From NCBI GenBank assembly GCA_021298235.1, contig JAJTDX010000091.1, forward strand, positions 1-7,941: a stretch of DNA of 7,941 bases, written 5' to 3'. Below are positions 1 to 6,450 of this stretch, piece after piece (the stretch's first letter is position 1; every line of letters starts with the position of its first letter). The DNA is from Cryomorphaceae bacterium (GTDB lineage Bacteria > Bacteroidota > Bacteroidia > Flavobacteriales > Crocinitomicaceae). A program made the position numbers and the translations under genes. The notes beneath the pieces were generated by a model. The model was not told where the DNA came from. It worked only from the letters and a program-made list of their open reading frames with translations, and did not search any database.

Positions 1-270
1 CGCATCTTCCCAATTATGATGATTTTCTTCTTCAATAACTATTCTGCAGGTCTGAGCTACTATTATTTTATCTCAACATTGATTTCCATCCTCATAATGG
101 TGCTCATCAAACAGTTCTTTGCGGATGAAGAGAAACTTAAGGTTCAAATGGCAGAACGTAAAGCTGCAGCGGCAGCCAATCCTAAAACCAAGAAGAAATC
201 TAAATTTCAAGAGCGCCTAGAGCTGATGCAAAAATTACAACAGGAACAGCTGAAAAACAGAAAGAAATAA
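1..270 (+). CDS. yidC: Membrane protein insertase YidC, C-terminal fragment (5' end outside window)
   Basis: The reading frame is open from the first base and gives 89 codons before a TAA stop. It starts with RIFPIMMIFFFNNYSAGLSY, which matches the last transmembrane segments of Bacteroidota YidC/Oxa1 insertases. These proteins insert and fold inner-membrane proteins, alone or with SecYEG. A second hydrophobic stretch (about residues 20-38) is followed by a tail rich in Lys, Arg, Ala and Gln (about residues 42-89). Such basic tails are typical of YidC in this phylum and are thought to contact the ribosome. The full protein is usually around 600 aa, so most of it lies to the left. An intrinsic terminator follows the stop directly, so yidC is probably the last gene of its transcript. 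The next gene is convergent. The family call is from recognition of the conserved end, not from a search. Confidence 0.9.
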   Translation, partial: RIFPIMMIFFFNNYSAGLSYYYFISTLISILIMVLIKQFFADEEKLKVQMAERKAAAAANPKTKKKSKFQERLELMQKLQQEQLKNRKK

Positions 271-272
271 GG

Positions 273-298
273 AGAATCCCGGGAAACCGGGATTTTTT
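273..298 (+). terminator. Rho-independent terminator of yidC
   Basis: An 8-bp perfect GC-rich stem (AATCCCGG at 275-282 with CCGGGATT at 287-294) encloses a GAAA tetraloop. G-U and A-U pairs at 273-274/295-296 can extend it. The 3' arm runs into six T residues (293-298). It begins 3 nt after the yidC stop codon. The same stem could also act weakly on the opposing minus-strand transcript, because the other flank reads CTCCTTATTTCTTT on that strand. Confidence 0.9.
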
Positions 299-388
299 AT
301 TTAGAATAAGATTAGTTATTACTCAGAAAACAACCCTATTTAGTTCCTCTTATTAATTACCAGATTAAAGGTAAATAGCTTTATTCGT

Positions 389-1120
389 TTAAGGTTTTAA
401 CTCACCAAAAACTTTAAAAATAGCATGTGTTTTATCAACATCTCCTAAAAAATCAAATTCTAGCACTAGCTCTCTGAAAGTTTTTCTCTCTTTAGTCCAG
501 TTATCGCGTCTTTCGGAGCCTAAAGACCCCATGCAGTGACAATAAACTATCATTGTTTCATGTTTACCAAGAGATGCTCTAAGCATGTTAGCATGAATTT
601 TCTTTAAGTGACTATTCCCCTTTTGAGAATAAATATAATTGAGAATGTGAAAAATACTTTTTAAATACATACTCAATCTCCCTGTTTCCTCATCACTTTC
701 TATTTTATCCCAAGCCTTACGAGCTTCCGCTTCTCCTTTTCCAAGAATGTTTTCCACAATTTTATTTAACAAATCTCTGAAGAAGTCCTCAGAATCATTT
801 TTCTTTGGTCTTGTAATTAAATGATGGTTTTCCAAAAGATTAAAAAATGTATCTTCAAAGCGTTGTGCTTTTAACAATTCAATTTCTTTGATTTGATTGT
901 TAATGCTTAGTTCTTGTTGTTTGATTGCAGCTGCAATTAGAAATATCCCTGCCAGTGAAAAAAAAGCAGTCACTGTGCCCGCGTAAAAGTCTCCAAGCTC
1001 ATTTAAAGACAATTTATATGAAGTGTAACATTCAATGTATACTCCAAAAATGATTATGGCGAATCCTAAAAAAACAAACGACCATGCCCCGTAGGTGTAT
1101 AATTTTATTTTCTTTTTCAT
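389..1120 (-). CDS. Putative phage abortive infection protein (putAbiC-like), two-TM membrane protein
   Basis: This 243-aa protein has the layout of the putative AbiC-type abortive infection family (putAbiC, PF16872). Two N-terminal membrane helices lie at about residues 11-29 and 46-66, with GDFYAGTV leading into the second. A short polar helix (67-86) follows, then the characteristic segment RFEDTFFNLLENHH (87-100). The rest is soluble and helical, and contains a YLKSIFHILNYI stretch (152-163) and an R-x-x-L-x-x-x-E pattern at R181-E188, like the LRAQLS..E region I associate with this family. Such proteins are proposed to stop growth of phage-infected cells, but the mechanism is not established and no catalytic site is evident. 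It starts with ATG 19 nt after the proC stop on the same strand, with no clear Shine-Dalgarno or promoter, so read-through from proC is likely. GC is about 33%, well below the neighbours, which suggests acquisition by transfer. The family call is from memory of conserved motifs; a defence role is inferred. Confidence 0.75.
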   Translation of the reverse strand: MKKKIKLYTYGAWSFVFLGFAIIIFGVYIECYTSYKLSLNELGDFYAGTVTAFFSLAGIFLIAAAIKQQELSINNQIKEIELLKAQRFEDTFFNLLENHHLITRPKKNDSEDFFRDLLNKIVENILGKGEAEARKAWDKIESDEETGRLSMYLKSIFHILNYIYSQKGNSHLKKIHANMLRASLGKHETMIVYCHCMGSLGSERRDNWTKERKTFRELVLEFDFLGDVDKTHAIFKVFGELKP

Positions 1121-1139
1121 AGATTTTCAATTTAAATAG

Positions 1140-1934
1140 TCATTGTTTTTTTTGTTCTTTCGCTATCTTATCAAACGATGTCACTATACCTTTTATCAAT
1201 GCTGAGCTAAAACCACTGTGCTCCATTTCATTTAATCCAACTATCGTACAACCTTTTGGCGTGGTTACCCGATCAATTTCCTGCTCAGGGTGTGTGTTAT
1301 TCTGAATGATTAGCTCAGCTGCACCTTTTACGGTTTGACTCACGATCTTGGTTGCTGTAGTTACATCAAAACCAACTTCAACCCCTCCCTGGATCATGGC
1401 ACGCATGAAGCGCAACACATATGCGATTCCACAGGCACCAAGAATGGTCGCTGACTCCATGAGAGACTCGTCAATAATAACTGTCTCACCGAATAAATTC
1501 AATATCCCGAGCAATTCGTCTTTCCTTTTCAATCCGTCTGCTCCAATGCTAACCGCGGTAATGGATTCGTTCACAGTGGATGCAGTATTCGGCATAATGC
1601 GCCAAATATCGATTTCCTTCCCGCATGAATCGGTCATTTCTCTAAGTGTTATGCTTGAAGCAGCAGAAACAAGTGTGTGACGTCTGGGATCCAATAATTC
1701 TCTGTGGTCATGAAGAAATGATAATACATTGTATGGTTTGAGAGTGATGAAAAGTAGATCACTTTTTTGAATTAACTCAATGTTAGATTCTGTATAAATA
1801 GTATTCTCATCTTTAGCTAGCTTTCCTTGCCAACTTCTCTTCGAAGCAACTATTCTAGCATTTGGATGGGCTTTGCGGATTCCGTCTAAAATTGCTGTTC
1901 CAAGATTTCCACAACCCACTATTCCGATATTCAT
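1140..1934 (-). CDS. proC: Pyrroline-5-carboxylate reductase
   Basis: This enzyme reduces 1-pyrroline-5-carboxylate to L-proline with NAD(P)H, the last step of proline synthesis, in the cytoplasm. With the start chosen here it has 264 aa, close to the usual 265-275. The N-terminal Rossmann motif is GCGNLG at residues 7-12 (G-x-G-x-x-G). MPNTAS is at 114-119, as expected near the substrate site. The dimerisation/active-site end has GACGIAYVLRFMRAM, then QTVKGAAEL, and a family signature in the form VTTPKGCT (223-230) followed by GLNEMEH. Most ProC proteins have PGGTT there, so this is a variant form. An in-frame ATG at 1964 would add ten residues (MCITFAQKST). I prefer 1934 because the glycine motif normally begins about six residues from the start, and a promoter-like box at 1949-1956 lies inside the longer version. 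The putAbiC-like gene follows 19 nt downstream. Confidence 0.92.
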   Translation of the reverse strand: MNIGIVGCGNLGTAILDGIRKAHPNARIVASKRSWQGKLAKDENTIYTESNIELIQKSDLLFITLKPYNVLSFLHDHRELLDPRRHTLVSAASSITLREMTDSCGKEIDIWRIMPNTASTVNESITAVSIGADGLKRKDELLGILNLFGETVIIDESLMESATILGACGIAYVLRFMRAMIQGGVEVGFDVTTATKIVSQTVKGAAELIIQNNTHPEQEIDRVTTPKGCTIVGLNEMEHSGFSSALIKGIVTSFDKIAKEQKKQ

Positions 1935-1948
1935 GGTGCTTTTTTGCG

Positions 1949-1956
1949 CGAAAGTA
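1949..1956 (-). promoter_or_regulatory. Possible Bacteroidota -7 promoter box for proC
   Basis: Read on the minus strand the sequence is TACTTTCG, which matches five of the six fixed positions of the Bacteroidota -7 consensus TAnnTTTG. It ends 14 nt before the ATG at 1934, so transcription would begin only a few bases upstream of that codon. No convincing -33 TTG is found at the usual 17-23 nt spacing. The placement supports the start at 1934 over 1964. Confidence 0.4.
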
Positions 1957-2027
1957 ATACACAAGTTGATGTGGCATGAAAGATTTTTAACAAAACTTAG
2001 TAAATTAGACCTTATCTAAGCGTGGTG

Positions 2028-2555
2028 ATGAGACTTCTTTTTATTGTATTTCTTGGGGCATATATAAACTCGTATGCGCACGAAACCTATTTTTCGTTTG
2101 CTGAAATGGAATACAATGAACTATCCGGCAAAATGGAAGCCACACTCACCGCAACCGCTCATGACCTGGAAAAATACTATCAGAAAAACGGCAAAATAAA
2201 AGGGGAACTCAGCAAAGCCTTGTTGGATTCGTCCGTTTTTAAAATGTTCGAAAGCGAACTCAACAATCATTTTTACATTGATTTGGATCCTTTTGGACAA
2301 AACTCCACAATGGATGGCGCAGAAATGGTCATTTTTCAACTGGAAGGCTATGAATTTGAGCTCACTGGACTCGTGCGGTTCTATTTGAGTTGCCAGCTTT
2401 CAAGACCAATTGAAAGCACGTTTGGAATTACCTTTAACTTACTCATGGACACGTATCCGGAGCAGCAGAATAAATTAACCTTTATTCATCGTGAAAAAAA
2501 AGCTACGTTTGTATTTCTTCCTTCAAACCAAAAACAATTTATAGACATCCATTAA
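2028..2555 (+). CDS. Secreted DUF6702-like protein of unknown function
   Basis: The 175-aa product has a short signal peptide, MRLLFIVFLGAYINSYA, with likely cleavage after Ala17, so it should be periplasmic or outer-membrane associated. The mature part opens with HETYFSFAEMEYNE, then has a DLEKYY segment (about 46-51) and a FNLLMDTYPEQQNKLTF stretch near residue 136. This order (H-x-x-Y-x-S...E-x-E-Y at the start, a 'lL.D.fpeQ.N.' motif late) is what I recognise as the Bacteroidota family DUF6702. No biochemical role is known and no catalytic residues are evident. In-frame GTG codons at 2022 and 2025 precede the ATG and would add at most two residues; I chose the ATG because it gives a canonical Met-Arg signal-peptide start. 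Only 4 nt separate its stop from the M1 peptidase gene, so the two are almost certainly cotranscribed, and a shared envelope function is plausible. Confidence 0.75.
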   Translation: MRLLFIVFLGAYINSYAHETYFSFAEMEYNELSGKMEATLTATAHDLEKYYQKNGKIKGELSKALLDSSVFKMFESELNNHFYIDLDPFGQNSTMDGAEMVIFQLEGYEFELTGLVRFYLSCQLSRPIESTFGITFNLLMDTYPEQQNKLTFIHREKKATFVFLPSNQKQFIDIH

Positions 2556-2559
2556 CGCT

Positions 2560-4854
2560 ATGAAAACATATTTCCACCTCATTTTAATGTTGCTTCCTTT
2601 AGCAGGTTTTTCGCAGTCGAAGTTTGCACAGCTCGACCAGGAACTCCCTACCCCAAATGAATATCGAACTGCTGCAGGTGCTCCCGGGCACAATTACTAT
2701 CAGCAAAAAGCGGATTATAAAATGTCTATTCGAATTGATGACGAGACGCAGCGACTTTCTGGAGATGAAACCATAACATATACCAATAATTCGCCCGACA
2801 AATTGGAGTATTTATGGCTCCAGCTTGATCAGAACATCTATTCTGAAAATTCAGACAGCAAGCTGATTGAAATTGAAAAAATGGAGGATTTCAAATCCAT
2901 TGGAGATGTAAAGAAGAAATTGTTCTACTACGATGGTGGTTTTAAAGTCGAATCGGTGACAAATCTCTCGGGACAAAAAATGCGCTATGCTGTAAATAAA
3001 ACGATGTTGCGCATCGATCTGGACAAACCATTGGCCTCAGGCGGAAGCATTTCATTCAAAATAAAATGGTGGTACAACATCAACGACCGAATGGCAGTTG
3101 GAGGACGTTCAGGTTACGAGTACTTTGAAAAGGACCAGAATTATCTTTATACAATTGCTCAATTCTTTCCCCGAATGTGTGTGTACAATGATGTTGAAGG
3201 ATGGCAGAACAAACAGTTCCTTGGTCGCGGAGAATTCACCCTTCCATTTGGTGATTATGAAGTTTCTATCTCTGTTCCATCCGACCACATTGTCGGCGCG
3301 ACAGGTGAGCTACAAAATGGAAGTGCCGTTCTCACAGCAGATCAACGTAAAAGATTCGAGCAGGCTCGTACAGCGGCTTCACCGGTGTTGATTGTTACGC
3401 AGGCTGAGGCTGAAAAGAAAGAACAAAATAAAGAGAAAACATACAAAACATGGACATTTAAAGCACAGAATGTCAGGGACTTTGCTTTTGCAAGTTCACG
3501 TAAATTCATTTGGGATGCTCAAGCTGTGGATGTGAATGGTAAAAAGGTGCTGGCCATGTCCTATTATCCCAAAGAGGGAAACCCTTTGTGGGAGCGCTAT
3601 TCCACTAAACTGGTGGCGCACACTGTAAAAACTTACTCAAAATATACTGTTGACTACCCTTATCCTGTTGCTATTTCTGTCCATTCCAAGTGGATCGGCA
3701 TGGAATACCCAATGATCTGTTTTAATGGCGGAAGACCTGAGGAAGATGGCACATATTCTGAACGTGAAAAATATGGCATGTGGGGAGTGATCATACATGA
3801 AGTTGGACACAATTTCTTCCCTATGATCATCAATTCCGATGAACGTCAATGGACTTGGATGGACGAAGGTTTAAATACATTTGTTCAGTACCTCACAGAG
3901 CAAGAATGGGAACGTGGATATCCTTCTAGCCGTGGACCGGCATATATGATAGCAGACTATATGCGTGGCGACAAGAAATTCATCTCTCCTATCATGACGA
4001 ACTCAGAATCGATCTTTCAATTTGGAAACAATGCGTACGGAAAACCTGCCACAGCATTAAACATTCTTCGTGAAACCATTATGGGCAGAGAGCTATTCGA
4101 TTATGCCTTCAAAACGTATTGCGAACGATGGAAATTCAAGCATCCAACGCCTGCAGATTTCTTCCGTACAATGGAGGATGCTTCTGCAGTAGATTTGGAC
4201 TGGTTCTGGAGAGGTTGGTTCTATGGAACGGATCATGTAGATATCTCACTTGACAATGTCCGTTGGTTTCAACTAAACACACAAGACCCGGTAATTGAAA
4301 AGGCATTTTCTGAAAATAAGGCAAACACTAAGGATCAGTTCATTGGAGATGCGCGCAACAAGGAAAGCATCAAACAAACCATAAATGAGGCAGATCCAGC
4401 AATCGATGACTTTTATGCACGCAGAAACATCTACAAGGTCGATGCGCTCGACATCAAGGAATACGAAGAATTTCAGAAAAAACTAAGTCCTGAAGACAAA
4501 AAGCTACTTTCATCCAACAAGCAGTTTTATGAGTTGACCTTTAGCAATATTGGTGGACTGGTGATGCCATTGATCATTGAGGCTACCTATGCTGATAACA
4601 CTAAAGAAGTATTTAGGATTCCAGCAGAGATTTGGAGGCAATATGAGGAAAAGGTTTCCAAAGTGCTCATTCTTGATAAGGAGGTCATTTCATTTCGATT
4701 AGACCCATTCCTGGAGACGGCTGACACAGATCTAGAAAATAACAGCTGGCCAAAACAAGTTTTACCTACACGTTATGATTTGTTTAAGCAAAAGCAAACC
4801 GGAGAAAATCCAATGCAGCGACAGAAACGGTTAGAGTCACTTCAGGGACAGTAA
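2560..4854 (+). CDS. Secreted M1 family zinc metallopeptidase (aminopeptidase N-like)
   Basis: This 764-aa protein carries a signal peptide (about residues 1-19, ending LAGFSQ; no lipobox). An N-terminal beta domain follows, with MSIRIDDETQRLSGDETITY from residue 55 typical of M1 peptidases. The catalytic core is complete: exopeptidase-type motif GMEYP at 380-384, zinc-binding HEVGH at 413-417 (His413, His417, catalytic Glu414), third ligand Glu436 in WMDEG exactly 18 residues after His417, and a likely transition-state Tyr493 in AYGKPATALNILRE. Enzymes of this kind remove N-terminal amino acids from peptides; here the site would be the periplasm or outer surface. The normal family GxMEN is GMEYP here, common in the Bacteroidota branch. 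A Lys/Glu-rich insert lies at about 281-297, and there is a C-terminal region of about 190 residues beyond the catalytic domain with no recognisable type IX sorting domain. It starts 4 nt after the DUF6702-like gene, indicating translational coupling. Confidence 0.93.
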   Translation: MKTYFHLILMLLPLAGFSQSKFAQLDQELPTPNEYRTAAGAPGHNYYQQKADYKMSIRIDDETQRLSGDETITYTNNSPDKLEYLWLQLDQNIYSENSDSKLIEIEKMEDFKSIGDVKKKLFYYDGGFKVESVTNLSGQKMRYAVNKTMLRIDLDKPLASGGSISFKIKWWYNINDRMAVGGRSGYEYFEKDQNYLYTIAQFFPRMCVYNDVEGWQNKQFLGRGEFTLPFGDYEVSISVPSDHIVGATGELQNGSAVLTADQRKRFEQARTAASPVLIVTQAEAEKKEQNKEKTYKTWTFKAQNVRDFAFASSRKFIWDAQAVDVNGKKVLAMSYYPKEGNPLWERYSTKLVAHTVKTYSKYTVDYPYPVAISVHSKWIGMEYPMICFNGGRPEEDGTYSEREKYGMWGVIIHEVGHNFFPMIINSDERQWTWMDEGLNTFVQYLTEQEWERGYPSSRGPAYMIADYMRGDKKFISPIMTNSESIFQFGNNAYGKPATALNILRETIMGRELFDYAFKTYCERWKFKHPTPADFFRTMEDASAVDLDWFWRGWFYGTDHVDISLDNVRWFQLNTQDPVIEKAFSENKANTKDQFIGDARNKESIKQTINEADPAIDDFYARRNIYKVDALDIKEYEEFQKKLSPEDKKLLSSNKQFYELTFSNIGGLVMPLIIEATYADNTKEVFRIPAEIWRQYEEKVSKVLILDKEVISFRLDPFLETADTDLENNSWPKQVLPTRYDLFKQKQTGENPMQRQKRLESLQGQ

Positions 4855-4887
4855 AGAATTTAGGATTGCTAATTTGTAAAGCCTTCT

Positions 4888-5700
4888 TTACAGTTCCGTC
4901 TTGTCATAAAACTCTACAAAGATCTCCCACTTGCGTGTCAGGCTGAAATTGGCTTTTGCTCCTGCTCCAGGAATACTCAAACTTGCACCGCCACCTATAG
5001 AAACATTTTCAACAAAAGTTTCTGACAGAAGATTACCGTCCATTCGGCTCCTCATTACATTGAGGACTTTCGACATAGGCTTCAATTTTATCAAATATTC
5101 AGATGCCTTCTCGAGATTAATAGGATTAGGTCCAAATTTCTTTTCCCTCAAAGTTTCTTTATTATTATGAGCATTTCCACCCGAAGTAACAGGAACTTCT
5201 GCGGGCACCGTTAATTCTACCTCTGCTAACATACCTGATTCATCTACTATCCGAATCATTTTCGCACCGAGAAGTTCATAGGCACGCAGAAGATCTTCAG
5301 CGATTTGTTCCCGATTTTGTTTAGCTCTTGCAATTACACCATTAATAAAAGCGTTTATCAACTCATTGTAATTAGAAGCTTCCGTAAGTAAAGAAGGAAA
5401 TGGGGCCTCGTAATATCCTGCAATATAAGCCCATCGTCTTCTTGAAATGCGGACATTCATTTTTCCGGTAGATTTGAAAGTTGGAAATAATTCAATAGAA
5501 ATATCATTCGTGACTTGATCAAATACATCATTAATTTCGATTGGAAATGAGATCATTTCCCCTTTAATTTCCATTTCTTTCGTGCCTCTGTGTTTGGCGA
5601 TGGCATTAATGGCATTTTTTATCTTTAAAACTGAAGGTCCTTTATCCCCTTTTTTGATCGTAACATCCAAAGGGTCCGGTTTGTCATCGAAAAAACTCAT
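4888..5700 (-). CDS. Hypothetical protein, 270 aa, cytoplasmic, family not recognised
   Basis: I do not recognise this protein. It has no signal peptide and no membrane segment. The start MSFFDDKPDPLDVTIKKGDK is acidic and polar. Residues about 43-86 look like a beta-rich segment (alternating EIKGEMISFPIEI and IELFPTF). Residues about 109-147 form a long helical stretch (NELINAFINGVIARAKQNRE, then EDLLRAYELLGAK), followed by beta strands (MIRIVDESG, AEVELTVPAEVPV). After a Gly/Asn linker (173-180), a second helical part (196-217) leads into a Gly/Ser-rich sequence (GGGASLSIPGAGAKANFSL, 236-254) and a closing strand RKWEIFVEFYDK. The length and mixed alpha/beta pattern argue for a real structured protein, and codon composition resembles the neighbours. 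It is the last of three minus-strand genes, 61 nt after the DUF6629-like gene. Its stop faces the M1 peptidase stop across 33 nt. The ATG at 5700 is the first plausible start. Confidence 0.7.
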   Translation of the reverse strand: MSFFDDKPDPLDVTIKKGDKGPSVLKIKNAINAIAKHRGTKEMEIKGEMISFPIEINDVFDQVTNDISIELFPTFKSTGKMNVRISRRRWAYIAGYYEAPFPSLLTEASNYNELINAFINGVIARAKQNREQIAEDLLRAYELLGAKMIRIVDESGMLAEVELTVPAEVPVTSGGNAHNNKETLREKKFGPNPINLEKASEYLIKLKPMSKVLNVMRSRMDGNLLSETFVENVSIGGGASLSIPGAGAKANFSLTRKWEIFVEFYDKTEL

Positions 5701-5761
5701 ATCTACACAATTTAAATCAGCCTAAATATAAAAAGAACTATTTCAATTTAGATCCTACTTT

Positions 5762-6385
5762 TTAAATTATCAGAAAAATACATAAGCTCAGTACCGCTGC
5801 GAAAAAGCACCAAACTGAAACCACTGCTCCTGGAAAAAAGACCAACGAAAAGACAAAAGAAGCGGTGATTAATAAACCAAACAGAGGCATTCCCCGAAGC
5901 GAAGATAAAAAAGGCGGAATTGATGTAGCTAGGAAATAAAGAAAACCGTTGTTAAATGAACTGATATTACCGACATGCGGCTTGTAAATCAGGTGATGAT
6001 TATTTACTGTTATTGCAAAAGGATAAGAGCTAATCTGGAATCCTAGATAAAGACCAATCAAAAGACCTACAAATGAAAGGAAAGCGAGCATGTATCTTCG
6101 AAATCGATCTTTCTCAGCAAGCCAAATACTGAAAGGAACGAACATTGGCCAGATAGCTTGCGCAATCATTAAATACAGAAACCCAAATGCCTGCCTGTAT
6201 CCGATCAATCCGTGATGTTGAAAGCTCATCCATACAATGCCTTCACACAATTGCTGGAAGGAGAAAATAAAAGGAATCAATGTCAAGGGAACCAAGCGAA
6301 GATCAGTTGCCTTTTTCAATGAAATAACCCCAACCGTAGCCAGAACCGCACTCGCTGTAAAACTCGCTGTTGCCGAAAAACACAT
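5762..6385 (-). CDS. DUF6629-like multi-pass membrane protein
   Basis: The product (207 aa from the chosen start) is strongly hydrophobic with about seven membrane helices (counting from this start: roughly 5-25, 31-53, 67-89, 99-117, 146-161, 167-185 and 187-206). The N-terminus MCFSATASFTASAVLATVGV and the following IPFIFSFQQLCEGIVWMSF are the hallmark of the DUF6629 family, in which MCFS-x-x-ASF opens the protein and QQ-x-x-EG-x-VW lies in the second helix. The function of this family is unknown. Conserved Gln-Gln, Glu and Trp within a helix suggest a polar site in the membrane. An upstream in-frame ATG at 6394 would add MKN; I chose 6385 because family members begin at MCFS. It lies 65 nt downstream of the carboxypeptidase-like gene on the same strand and may share its transcript. 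Recognition of the family is from memory of these motifs. Confidence 0.75.
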   Translation of the reverse strand: MCFSATASFTASAVLATVGVISLKKATDLRLVPLTLIPFIFSFQQLCEGIVWMSFQHHGLIGYRQAFGFLYLMIAQAIWPMFVPFSIWLAEKDRFRRYMLAFLSFVGLLIGLYLGFQISSYPFAITVNNHHLIYKPHVGNISSFNNGFLYFLATSIPPFLSSLRGMPLFGLLITASFVFSLVFFPGAVVSVWCFFAAVLSLCIFLII

Positions 6386-6450
6386 GTTTTTCATGCAATA
6401 CTACCACTCATCACTTCAGGAAAAAAGCAGAAATATCAGGAAGTAAATTG

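Noticed and set aside
1348..1680. 110-aa open frame on the plus strand
   Set aside because: It lies fully inside proC on the opposite strand, resembles no family I know, and proC has all its motifs.
2001..2020. TAAATTAG and TATCTAAG as -7 boxes for the DUF6702-like gene
   Set aside because: They differ from TAnnTTTG at one and two fixed positions and have no TTG at suitable spacing; in such AT-rich sequence this is near chance, although a promoter must lie in this divergent gap.
4875..4892. Hairpin GTAAAG-CCTT-CTTTAC between the convergent M1 and 270-aa genes
   Set aside because: The stem is only six to seven mostly AT pairs, overlaps the stop codon of the minus-strand gene and has no T-run on either side, so it is not a convincing terminator.
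5635..5665. Peptidoglycan-binding-like start (VTIKKGDKGPSVLKIKNAI) in the 270-aa protein
   Set aside because: The G-D-x-G-x-x-V spacing recalls that domain, but the following residues do not continue the pattern and the protein has no export signal.
5701..5761. AAAAAG...CTTTTT stem after the DUF6629-like gene as a terminator
   Set aside because: Only six AT-rich pairs across a loop of about 22 nt; too weak to call, so read-through into the 270-aa gene remains possible.
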